Shown one piece after another: positions 26,398 to 34,842 of a stretch of DNA of 48,155 nucleotides. Position 1 is the first letter of the stretch; every line of letters starts with the position of its first letter. A program made the position numbers and the translations under genes. Source of the DNA: a virus; the IMG/VR virus record IMGVR_UViG_3300020185_000073, positions 1 to 48,155 of that record; one strand, given 5' to 3'. The notes beneath the pieces are model-generated. The model made no database searches, was not told where the DNA came from, and was given only the letters and a program-made list of their open reading frames with translations.

Positions 26398-27743
26398 AGT
26401 CCTGCCAAGTTCCCTAGTTGTACACGTAGTTGACCCGATGAATCAAATATCTTGGTGGCATCATTTGTCAATTCCATTCGAGCACCAGTTTGACCTGTAC
26501 CTATATCTAGTTGTCCCGTAACTGTCGCATTAGAAAGTAACACCTCATTACCAGAAACAGTGAATGGTTGGATCTCCGAATTGGAGGCATTGACGATACG
26601 GAAGGTATCTGCGGTTAAAGCAAACTCAGAGGTTGTTCCATCATTACCGAACTTGATACCAGCAATGTGTGGGTTTGCTTCAGTTCCAGCAACTAGATCT
26701 ATACCCCAAGATGCACTTGTTGTTATTAATCCTTCAACTCGTGAGACTTCTGTCTGTAGTGATTCTGTGGCTAAAGCAAGGAATGTAGTCGGGTTACCGT
26801 CCGAATCTACGGTGTCTATTTTACCTTCAAGAGTAGTAATATCTCCCTGTACAGTCGAGATATTTCCCTCATTGACCGTCACACGAGAAGTTAGTTCTGA
26901 TCTTGCGGCACCTTCTGCGGTGATTAGGGCACCCGTATCGGAATCATTAACCCTAACCAAGGTGTCTAGGTCTACTATTTTACTAGCTTCCAATATCAAC
27001 TTATCACTATCAGCGTTAAGTCTAAGAGTCAACTCATCTAGAGCACCCCCAATAGCTTCCGTAACTTGTTCTGGAGTAAGAGTGATACCATCACTAATAA
27101 TTTGATTGAGGTCTATATCTAATTGAGTCACATCACTAACTACTGCACTCAACCCACTGGTGTTTGCGTTCACACTTGCAGTTAAAGAACTTATTGCACT
27201 GGTTTGTAGGTCGATACGGTCATTAGTAGCAGAGTCACGAAGAAGTAAACTTGCATTTACACTGTCTATGTTTCCTGCAAATACACTTATACTACTATCT
27301 GTCGCATCGATTCGAGAGATTAAAGTGGTGTTTGCATTTGCAATAGCATCTGCAAGTAAGTCGGAGTCGATACCACCTAGAACAAGACCGTCAAGTTGTG
27401 CTTGAGTGGATTGTATCTGTGAGGCAAGAACGGTGATACCACTATCAGTCTGAGTGATGCTTGCTTGAATATCAAAAATAGAACTGGCGTTCGCAGATAT
27501 TCCTGATTCAACGTCTGTAAGGTCAACATTCACATCTATGGTAAATTGCTGTAGATATTCTTCGTTGATGACTGAAAGAAAATAATCCGAATCAAGAATA
27601 TTGTTGACGATATTCGTAACCGAATTTGAATCTACACTATTAAAGACTCCGGTCTCAACAAGAGCAAAGTTTTCGTTTAATTTATCGAATGCAGCATTAA
27701 TATTATCTGCTAGATTGACTGATTGTATAGTACCTGTGCTCAT
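26394..27743 (-). CDS. Coiled-coil tail fibre with DUF1983-like C-terminus, cassette B (449 aa)
   Basis: The N-terminus (NLADNINAAFDKLNENFALVE) is the short helical module seen in many marine phage fibres. The middle is coiled coil with beta turns (SIFDIQASITQTDSGITVLA, SVFAGNIDSVNASL). The last 100 residues (GIKFGNDGTTSEFALTADTF, then ATVTGQLDIGTGQTGARMEL) resemble the C-terminal region of host-specificity proteins of the lambda gpJ kind (DUF1983-like). The same C-terminal type occurs in the 1573-residue fibre at 39302-44023. It overlaps both neighbours by 4 bp (ATGA). Likely a central or side fibre that carries the YGL proteins. Confidence 0.75.
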   Translation of the reverse strand: MSTGTIQSVNLADNINAAFDKLNENFALVETGVFNSVDSNSVTNIVNNILDSDYFLSVINEEYLQQFTIDVNVDLTDVESGISANASSIFDIQASITQTDSGITVLASQIQSTQAQLDGLVLGGIDSDLLADAIANANTTLISRIDATDSSISVFAGNIDSVNASLLLRDSATNDRIDLQTSAISSLTASVNANTSGLSAVVSDVTQLDIDLNQIISDGITLTPEQVTEAIGGALDELTLRLNADSDKLILEASKIVDLDTLVRVNDSDTGALITAEGAARSELTSRVTVNEGNISTVQGDITTLEGKIDTVDSDGNPTTFLALATESLQTEVSRVEGLITTSASWGIDLVAGTEANPHIAGIKFGNDGTTSEFALTADTFRIVNASNSEIQPFTVSGNEVLLSNATVTGQLDIGTGQTGARMELTNDATKIFDSSGQLRVQLGNLAGL

Positions 27744-27970
27744 TTCTTATCCTCTAATAAACGAAAAAGCAATTCTTTTATTTGTGTAACATCATCTCTC
27801 AATGTGTCTACTTCATTGGTCAGATTTGTGATATGTTTTTCTTTTTCTTTTTGAACCGTTTTAAGTTTTCTTGCTCTTTCTATTTCTGTCTTGTTGGTAT
27901 TTAGGATAACACTTGTGCGTTTATCCCTTACCAAATTGTTGTGACCTTCTACTCTTTGATAGTTGTTCAT
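27740..27970 (-). CDS. Small coiled-coil phage protein (76 aa)
   Basis: Begins NNYQRVEGHNNLVRDKRTSV, then ILNTNKTEIERARKLK, followed by a heptad-rich helix (HITNLTNEVDTLRDDVTQIK). Proteins with this layout (R.EGH..L.RD...ILN.N, then a coiled coil) recur in T4-like marine phages near the baseplate genes. I know of no experimental function. It is coupled on both sides, TAATG with the DUF4815 gene and ATGA with the fibre gene. Confidence 0.7.
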   Translation of the reverse strand: MNNYQRVEGHNNLVRDKRTSVILNTNKTEIERARKLKTVQKEKEKHITNLTNEVDTLRDDVTQIKELLFRLLEDKK

Positions 27971-30900
27971 TATGATACCAGTGCGATCACACGTAGGTCT
28001 CTGATAACAGGTGACTTAGATGAATTACTTGAGTGCATCACTATCTTTACTTGGAATGCGGTGAACTGTTCAGTGTCAATAGTGTACTCATAGTCACGGT
28101 ACGTAGACGGGTTTTCATCCGAAGGTAGTTCCTTGTCTATAGTTGCTTGTACCCACTCGGATATGAAGTTATTGTCATCAGTACCGTCGGTAGCAGCCAA
28201 AGCATCTTCATCCACCGCAACTCTTACGTAAACATCAAAGTTGGAAGGAGAGGGTCGGTTTGCGGCAAAGATAACCTTTAGACCAACAGAAGACTCATCG
28301 ATTACTACTGGTACAGTTATGTGTTGTGCTGCATCATTATTATCAATAACGTTCTCTAGTGCAAGTGTAGAAACTCTCTGAAGGTCGATTACCGGAGATA
28401 CCTTTGAGTCATCAGTAGATAGACTTAGGTTGAACTTCATGGTTTCTGAACCACTCGCATTATCCGAAGATGCTACAACACTAGGGAATGTGTTTGTGTT
28501 GTAGTCGTTTAAGAACACGGACTTCGCATTTACTAAACCGACAGGTAAACCATACCCAAACTGATTAGTTGAACGAAAGTCTCCATAAGAAGAAACAGTA
28601 GGACTAAACAACTTTGCTGTAATGCTTGTTGCGTTCGGTGTCACGGCCTGTATCTGTGGTACGAACTCATCGTAATAAACTTGCTGAGATGCAGTCACAT
28701 CGTCACCACCACCATTCGAAGACGATGTTGCGGTAGTTGATACGGTAATATTATACCCATCCCACGTCGGGTTAGATACAAGGAAAGTGCCTTCGAAGTC
28801 TGTTGAAGGTACTCCACCAATTGCATTAGGTACATCAGATATAGATACTGTATCGTTATGACTAAATCCATGGCCTTCTTGGTAGATCTTAACAATCGAA
28901 GACCCTTGGGTAGTGTCGATAGGATTAGATTGAAGAGTAACTTTTGGCAATGATGCATTATCAAGAACAAGATCACCTGAAGTATCAAAGTCAGCACGGT
29001 CCAATTCAAACATGAGGTCTTTAGTCTGGTCTGGTGTCCAAGTGAAACCATTCTGTGATAGGAATAGTGAACCTAAAGTAGGTTGTCTTGTTACTCTATC
29101 TTCACGTGAACCGATTATGTTCTTGTAAGTTTCAGCAATATAAGCATTATATCCCACTGACTCTGCAAGTAAGATTATCGCATATTCTTCCCCACTTGTC
29201 AAGTAAATTGGTTCATCAAATTCAACTATTGTTGGAGAACCTTGTACGTCTTCAATTGTTTCGGGATCAGTTGCAATCGCAATATCAACAGGGTCGATAA
29301 ACTTGACTGCACCAGGCACGATACGTGTAGTTGGTATACCGTTTTCTACTGGACGAATCTGAACCTGTAGAGGAATGTTGTCATCCTTGGTAGACATGAA
29401 GATACGTGCTTTAGTTAAGAATAGTCCGTTAGGGTTCTCTATCTGGTCAACAAAGAATGTCTGTGCGAGAGGGTCTTGACGACCAGCTCTTGGTTGAACG
29501 ACACGTGTACTACGAACAGTTCTCTGAACACTCTCAATAGAACCTGTTGATGTGTAAGTGGAACGAGTGGTAACTGTTGCTTCATTCTCGTCATTGAGAC
29601 TTACATCAAGCAGTTTGAACTCTTGGGTGCCCGTTCTGAAGTTGATAGAAGGTGTGTTTGGTAGGAAGAAACTGCCGATCAATTCACCGTTTGCATCTGT
29701 CTGTAGTGGAGTTGCACCACCAAGAACCGAAGGATATCCAGTCTCATTCGCATACTGACTACCGAACTCTGTAGGGTCATCCGAGAATCTTGAAACAGTT
29801 GTCTCTTGTCTTACCCATGAACTCACTTCCTTATCACCGAAGTATGCGAACATCTTAGTGTTAGGACGCAAACCTTTGGCAGTGAAGTGGATTCTACGAG
29901 AACGCATGAACGGAATGACTTCTACATCTGCAACCTGTTCACCAATGAAGTCTTGTATGCTTCGAGTGGTTTCTCTGAAGGACACGTCTCTTGGTATTGT
30001 GGTAAAGAGTCCTGAATTGCCGATATTATTAGATCCTCGACCTTCACTTGAATTGATCCATAGATCCGCATCGAAGTTTTCCAATCGACGTACAGTAGTC
30101 TGCATGATAGGTGGTAGAGTACGAGTCTCGACCCACTCATCCGAAGATGGGGATAGTTCCATGTGTCCGGTTTGAGTTAGAACCGCAAATGGGTTCACGT
30201 TCATTGTATCTGTAGCAAGTACCTGTGATACTAGATTGACATCTGTATAAGGTAGAGTTACTAGGTCACCATGCTTCTCAACCGCATTGACATTGTCTGT
30301 ACTATAAGAAAGACGGACTGAGTTTTCACGGAAAGATGGTTTCAGAAGGCCTTGTGGGTCGATAGACGCACGATAGTTATCATTGTTGATATCAGAGAAG
30401 GTGAACGAACTAAAGTTGTCCGCAATGAAACCTGTCTTGGTACGTGTATTACCACTAGCATCCAATACAGTCAAAGAGTTAGTGTTTGACTCTAACAGAC
30501 TCAACGTTGTAAGTTCGTATAGGTCACCTATACGTTGTTCCAACTTACCGATATCTTTCATTGTGAATCGTTTGTTTGGAATGAATGTGCTAGTAAGGTC
30601 GGCAGTGCCAAATGTGTATGGGTTCAATCGGAACTTGTACAGTGCCATTGAACCTGTAGGAATCTCTGGTTCACGTGGGATTACATTAGACTCACCTTGA
30701 ATCACTTGTAGTTCCCCGAATCCGATGTCACCACGACTGTCTGTTGCGTTGGCAACTAGAATGTCGATACGTGGTAGGTAGTACTGTATACTGTTGATTG
30801 TAATTGCCGAGGCATTCTGTGGTAGTTCGGCCCTAACATCAAATTCACCTAGGTAAGTAAATGCACGAGAAGGACGGAAGTCCAACACATCACGCATAGA

Positions 30901-32916
30901 GATAACTTGACCTGTCGCAGTAGTGTGGTCTGGAATGCTTTCGTAAGTATCGTCCACATAAGAACTTGCGGTGAAGAAGACACCGTCATCTTGCTGGTCG
31001 TAATAAGTATAGGTCACCTGAATCTCAGAATCACCACCATGCGGTATGACATACCCTGACTTAACGTACACAACTATCTGGTCATAGAAGTTATCACGTT
31101 GACCACCGTCTAGGGTGAACTGGTGAGTGATATCTTCAGCATCTGCCCAATCAGTATTGACATCATCTCTGTACTTAACTGATTGTAGAGCAATACCATC
31201 AACTTCTCCGGTAAATACTGGACGTGCTTGCCAGTCAGCTGACGGAATAGTTTGAGTTTTAACTCCGGTTGCAATCTGTTTGGTACGTGGTTGTACGTTA
31301 CTGAGTTCTACGTAGTATGCGATGTCGTAGTCTTGACCAGAAGTTAGTCCCGTATATGTACCTGATGAATTTGGAGAAATCGATAAGATAGGACCATCCG
31401 TTTCACAGATTACCCACTGACTTTGTTCTGTACCGGAAAGACTAATCTCTTGATTAACTGCCGTTTGTCTAGTGTATCGTTGGATAGTATAGTTCGCAGT
31501 AATCGGGTCTATAGAAGGACTGGTTCTAGGTAAAGGAAACAATAGGTTATTGTTCGATGCTTCATGGATTACACTGTCCACCAACTTTATTTCTGAACCA
31601 CCGCCTGGGATGTTATCTTCCATCACGTCTACGTCAGAGAAACTGTAGTACCCAACACCACCTGGTGGTATAGGATCCATACGAATGTTGAAGATGTATA
31701 GTCGAGTACCAACAGAATCTTGTTGAACACCACGCACGTTACAGTAACCGATGTAATTACCAGTAGAGTTTTTTAATCTCTGGTGTCCAAAGGTAGCAAA
31801 ACGACCGAACCCTTCGGATAATGCTTCGTCGATATAGACATAGTTGCCATATGCAGCAGGGACAGGTTCGTTTGTTTTTGTAATAAGGTCTCTTGCCTTC
31901 GGTACATTGATGTCTGTTGTACCAATCTCTAGTCGATAACCATCTACGTATGCGATACCTTCGGTAACGTCTAGGTTCAGGTTGGTAGCATCTTTCTCTT
32001 CGAAGATTGCTTTGAACTGTTCTACTACGTAGTTACCGGACTCTTCCTTTGTACGTTGTGCAAGAAGGTCATTGATTCGATTGTATGCATCAAAGGTACT
32101 TACCTCACGAGTAATAACACCCTCAACCACACGTGCAATGAATACGAAGTTCTCTTCAACTTCTACTTGGTCACGTGTAGTAGGTACTAACTTAATCTGA
32201 TATCGGTCTGCACCTGGTGCAGTAGTGTCTGGAACATCACCTTGGTTATCATATAAGTCGATATCTTCATTTACAGTGATGATGCTTTGTTGGATCAGAA
32301 ATCCAATGTCTGTTGTAGGTAGAGAACTGTACTTGTCGATGAAAGAACTACCACCTTCCATGTACACAAAGTGTCCCTGAACAAAGAAGTCACCAGCAGC
32401 AAAGTATGCTTTGGTTGAACGACCTGATGCTGGAATAGGGTCTGAACTGTCATCAATAACTGTAAGGGTTGATGTATCTGGACGAGTTAAAGTGTCCAGT
32501 GAGGCAACACGAGGTGCCTTAGTAGTGTCCGTTACACCCGAAGTATCGGTGTACTGTACGTAAAGTGTAGCCGGATCAGTTGCAGTAGATTCGAGTGCTT
32601 CAATTACTTTGAATTCAATAGTGCCATTAGTTAATGTCTCACCTACCAAGGTAGGGTCAATAATACTAGTTGCATCTAGTCGAATGTATTCCAATTTATT
32701 GTTTACAGTAGCACCACCTGGATTGACTAGTGCACCTTCTTTGAAGATGTTACGACCGAATCGTGCAATCTCCTCTTGGATAATTGTCTGTGATTCGATT
32801 AACTCACGTGCTTGTAGTGCTCTACCTGAGTTGAATAATACACGATGATAACTATCTTCAGGATTATAAAAATCTCGGTAAGTTTCTTTGAACGTCTTAT
32901 TTGTAAAATCTGCCAT
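27970..32916 (-). CDS. DUF4815-domain tail/baseplate structural protein (1648 aa)
   Basis: The first 70 residues (DFYNPEDSYHRVLFNSGRAL, QARELIESQTIIQEEIARFG) are the hallmark of DUF4815 proteins, large structural proteins of marine T4-like phages. The rest is beta-rich and has no low-complexity repeats, unlike its neighbours. It includes SISPNSSGTYTGLTSGQDYD (fibronectin-like), a long central region ending in DPLAQTFFVDQIENPNGLFL, and GEEYAIILLAESVGYNAYIA with C-terminal strands. The position directly after gp8 matches the place of gp9/gp10-type peripheral baseplate proteins in T4-like phages, so a fibre-docking role at the baseplate edge is likely. It starts 8 bp after the gp8-like gene. The DUF4815 call is firm by motif; the exact role is inference. 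Confidence 0.82.
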   Translation of the reverse strand: MADFTNKTFKETYRDFYNPEDSYHRVLFNSGRALQARELIESQTIIQEEIARFGRNIFKEGALVNPGGATVNNKLEYIRLDATSIIDPTLVGETLTNGTIEFKVIEALESTATDPATLYVQYTDTSGVTDTTKAPRVASLDTLTRPDTSTLTVIDDSSDPIPASGRSTKAYFAAGDFFVQGHFVYMEGGSSFIDKYSSLPTTDIGFLIQQSIITVNEDIDLYDNQGDVPDTTAPGADRYQIKLVPTTRDQVEVEENFVFIARVVEGVITREVSTFDAYNRINDLLAQRTKEESGNYVVEQFKAIFEEKDATNLNLDVTEGIAYVDGYRLEIGTTDINVPKARDLITKTNEPVPAAYGNYVYIDEALSEGFGRFATFGHQRLKNSTGNYIGYCNVRGVQQDSVGTRLYIFNIRMDPIPPGGVGYYSFSDVDVMEDNIPGGGSEIKLVDSVIHEASNNNLLFPLPRTSPSIDPITANYTIQRYTRQTAVNQEISLSGTEQSQWVICETDGPILSISPNSSGTYTGLTSGQDYDIAYYVELSNVQPRTKQIATGVKTQTIPSADWQARPVFTGEVDGIALQSVKYRDDVNTDWADAEDITHQFTLDGGQRDNFYDQIVVYVKSGYVIPHGGDSEIQVTYTYYDQQDDGVFFTASSYVDDTYESIPDHTTATGQVISMRDVLDFRPSRAFTYLGEFDVRAELPQNASAITINSIQYYLPRIDILVANATDSRGDIGFGELQVIQGESNVIPREPEIPTGSMALYKFRLNPYTFGTADLTSTFIPNKRFTMKDIGKLEQRIGDLYELTTLSLLESNTNSLTVLDASGNTRTKTGFIADNFSSFTFSDINNDNYRASIDPQGLLKPSFRENSVRLSYSTDNVNAVEKHGDLVTLPYTDVNLVSQVLATDTMNVNPFAVLTQTGHMELSPSSDEWVETRTLPPIMQTTVRRLENFDADLWINSSEGRGSNNIGNSGLFTTIPRDVSFRETTRSIQDFIGEQVADVEVIPFMRSRRIHFTAKGLRPNTKMFAYFGDKEVSSWVRQETTVSRFSDDPTEFGSQYANETGYPSVLGGATPLQTDANGELIGSFFLPNTPSINFRTGTQEFKLLDVSLNDENEATVTTRSTYTSTGSIESVQRTVRSTRVVQPRAGRQDPLAQTFFVDQIENPNGLFLTKARIFMSTKDDNIPLQVQIRPVENGIPTTRIVPGAVKFIDPVDIAIATDPETIEDVQGSPTIVEFDEPIYLTSGEEYAIILLAESVGYNAYIAETYKNIIGSREDRVTRQPTLGSLFLSQNGFTWTPDQTKDLMFELDRADFDTSGDLVLDNASLPKVTLQSNPIDTTQGSSIVKIYQEGHGFSHNDTVSISDVPNAIGGVPSTDFEGTFLVSNPTWDGYNITVSTTATSSSNGGGDDVTASQQVYYDEFVPQIQAVTPNATSITAKLFSPTVSSYGDFRSTNQFGYGLPVGLVNAKSVFLNDYNTNTFPSVVASSDNASGSETMKFNLSLSTDDSKVSPVIDLQRVSTLALENVIDNNDAAQHITVPVVIDESSVGLKVIFAANRPSPSNFDVYVRVAVDEDALAATDGTDDNNFISEWVQATIDKELPSDENPSTYRDYEYTIDTEQFTAFQVKIVMHSSNSSKSPVIRDLRVIALVS

Positions 32917-32924
32917 GATTAATC

Positions 32925-34283
32925 CTAAACGGTGATTACTATCTTAATGTCTTCTTGTTGTTCTGCGTCACGTCGTATTCTGTGTCTGTTCTCAATATAT
33001 AGTACTTCGCCAGAGAACCGATCTACACCATTGTCGGCATACACTAATGAAACAACTCCCGTTGCGTCTCCACCTATCTCGGTAACAGTCTCACCGACTT
33101 CAAAGTCACCGAATCCTGTTGACTCATTTTGATGGAAGTAGACGTTGTTGTTTACGGACTCATCAATGTGACCTAGAGGGCAAAGCTTTGCCCTCCCAAG
33201 TGCATCTGAGTTAGAACCCTTGATTTGGTTACCAGCAGTAAATCCAGATGCGGATGTAAGTCTGACATAAGGTAAAACTTTTAATTTGGTTCCTAAGAAA
33301 GGTGTTCCGTCAGTGTTGTCAATGTCTTTCAATAGACCCATTTGACGGAAAGTGTTCTCTACGATGAATGTATCATCTTCAACACCATTCGGTTTGATTG
33401 TGAACATCACTGAACTTGTTTTGAAATCATTTGTCTGGTCCTTACCCAGACCATTATGGTCGGAAAGGATTGCTCTTAATACACAATCATATCCAACACC
33501 TTCAACAGTAACACTTGCGTTACTGTAGTCTTGTCCACGGTTAGTCATATTAACCTTGACTATCTTACCACCTAACACAGTTGCAGTACCTGCGGCACTT
33601 GTACCATCACCATTTACTACTAATGGTAAAGTTCCGTCAGTATATCCAGTCCCACCGTCAACAACTTCTACTGATACTAACTGACCTGGGATTGCAGTGT
33701 TCTGAACTTCGATAAGAAGGTCTTCGAAAGGACCTGCATCAGCAGGGTCTTTATCGGAAACTAGAACAGGAATATAGTTAGATGATAGAAAACTGACTAC
33801 ACGTTCTGGTGATAACGAGAACATGTACTTCCACTCATATCCATCCGCAGTGGTGAATGGAGTTAAGTATTGATCTGGGTGTATGGTACCATAGTTAGGT
33901 TCAACTGTAGATAGATTAGGAGTTTCTGAGGAACCACCTTGTGACAAACAGATATACACTTCTTTCTGTTCATTCATTACATAGAATGGATGTACGGTCT
34001 CCTTATCTGACCAAGCCGAGTACAAGGAACCACTATTCCAATTCACACGAGGAATCACCATAGATGATGCCTCTACTCTTTTGATAGACTGTAGGTTATT
34101 TCGAAACTCTCTTTCTTCATGTGCAGTATCTATCGCAGAAACTGCTACATCTATAGGGTCAGTATCAAAAACATCTGACTTACCAATACCGATAAAGTAT
34201 TGACTTGATAAGTTTTGAGCGGTTGCCAATAAATCTCTTGCTAAACGAGATTTCATTGTTTGTCTTACGATAGCTAGTATCAT
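32925..34283 (-). CDS. 8: Baseplate wedge protein, gp8-like (452 aa)
   Basis: Matches the T4 gp8 type of wedge protein. The N-terminus has SSQYFIGIGKSDVFD, then the R.NW.SGSLYSAWSD segment, FYVMNEQKEVYICLS and DGYEWKYMFSLS (about residue 148), the usual order of gp8 signature segments. It is longer than T4 gp8 (334 aa), as in marine relatives. The extra C-terminal part is beta-rich (VSVEVVDGGTGYTDGTLP, GQDYSNASVTVEGVGYD). In T4, gp8 is part of the wedge and contacts gp6, gp7 and gp10. It lies 16 bp after the chaperone-like gene on the same late transcript and directly precedes the DUF4815 gene. Confidence 0.82.
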   Translation of the reverse strand: MILAIVRQTMKSRLARDLLATAQNLSSQYFIGIGKSDVFDTDPIDVAVSAIDTAHEEREFRNNLQSIKRVEASSMVIPRVNWNSGSLYSAWSDKETVHPFYVMNEQKEVYICLSQGGSSETPNLSTVEPNYGTIHPDQYLTPFTTADGYEWKYMFSLSPERVVSFLSSNYIPVLVSDKDPADAGPFEDLLIEVQNTAIPGQLVSVEVVDGGTGYTDGTLPLVVNGDGTSAAGTATVLGGKIVKVNMTNRGQDYSNASVTVEGVGYDCVLRAILSDHNGLGKDQTNDFKTSSVMFTIKPNGVEDDTFIVENTFRQMGLLKDIDNTDGTPFLGTKLKVLPYVRLTSASGFTAGNQIKGSNSDALGRAKLCPLGHIDESVNNNVYFHQNESTGFGDFEVGETVTEIGGDATGVVSLVYADNGVDRFSGEVLYIENRHRIRRDAEQQEDIKIVITV

Positions 34284-34299
34284 TGTATGTTCCTATTTT

Positions 34300-34782
34300 T
34301 TATTCGGGTATTGTAGGCCAAACTACTTCTGCAACTGAAGATAAGTTATCTTGAACATTGTCTGGCAAGTCTCTCAATTGTTGTCTGTACACTCTCCACT
34401 CTTGGAGTTTTGACTCTGTCAGAGGAACGTCCATTGCTTGCGTCCAATCAGAAGAGAGTAAAAATCTGTTTCTTTCTAAAACCACATCCTTCAATAGTAG
34501 TTCAAAATCCCATGTCCAACCTTCGGTTGCATTCCATAAGGCATGACGATTGGGAGGCAACCCTATAAATTCAAATGAGTTCGTTTCCTCGTTGTACCAA
34601 TGATAGTCTAAGAAATATCTAAGGTCTTCACACCCTTCAGGAACACCTCCTTCGAATATGTGGACGACACGTGTGGTCCCATCATCAGAGATACCTTCAG
34701 GTTCAATATTATGATTAGGTAATGATATTCTGGATATCTTCCCAGTTTCTAAGTTTACATATACTACAAGTTTCAAGTTCAT
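34300..34782 (-). CDS. Tail-assembly-chaperone-like protein, cassette A (160 aa)
   Basis: Homologue of the cassette-B protein at 24915-25355. Shared features: NIEPEGISDDGTTRVVHIF near the start, PPNRHALW, then GWTWDFELLLKDVVLERNR, LLSSDWTQAMDVPLTESK, EWRVYRQQLRDLP and a final WPTIP. This is the Phage_tail_APC pattern (about residues 100-156). Such proteins accompany tail-fibre genes and are thought to aid fibre folding or attachment. It has its own late promoter 28 bp upstream, separate from the large array gene before it, and leads the transcript that continues into gp8. Confidence 0.77.
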   Translation of the reverse strand: MNLKLVVYVNLETGKISRISLPNHNIEPEGISDDGTTRVVHIFEGGVPEGCEDLRYFLDYHWYNEETNSFEFIGLPPNRHALWNATEGWTWDFELLLKDVVLERNRFLLSSDWTQAMDVPLTESKLQEWRVYRQQLRDLPDNVQDNLSSVAEVVWPTIPE

Positions 34783-34809
34783 CAGGGTTACCTTACATTT
34801 TCATTATAC

Positions 34810-34817
34810 TATTTATA
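34810..34817 (-). promoter_or_regulatory. T4-type late promoter
   Basis: Exact TATAAATA on the minus strand, 28 bp before the ATG at 34782. The 60-bp gap after the array gene contains only a 4-bp hairpin (CGAT-AGA-ATCG), so I see no terminator here; upstream transcription probably reads through. Confidence 0.82.
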
Positions 34818-34842
34818 ACGATTCTATCGGTACATTTTTAAA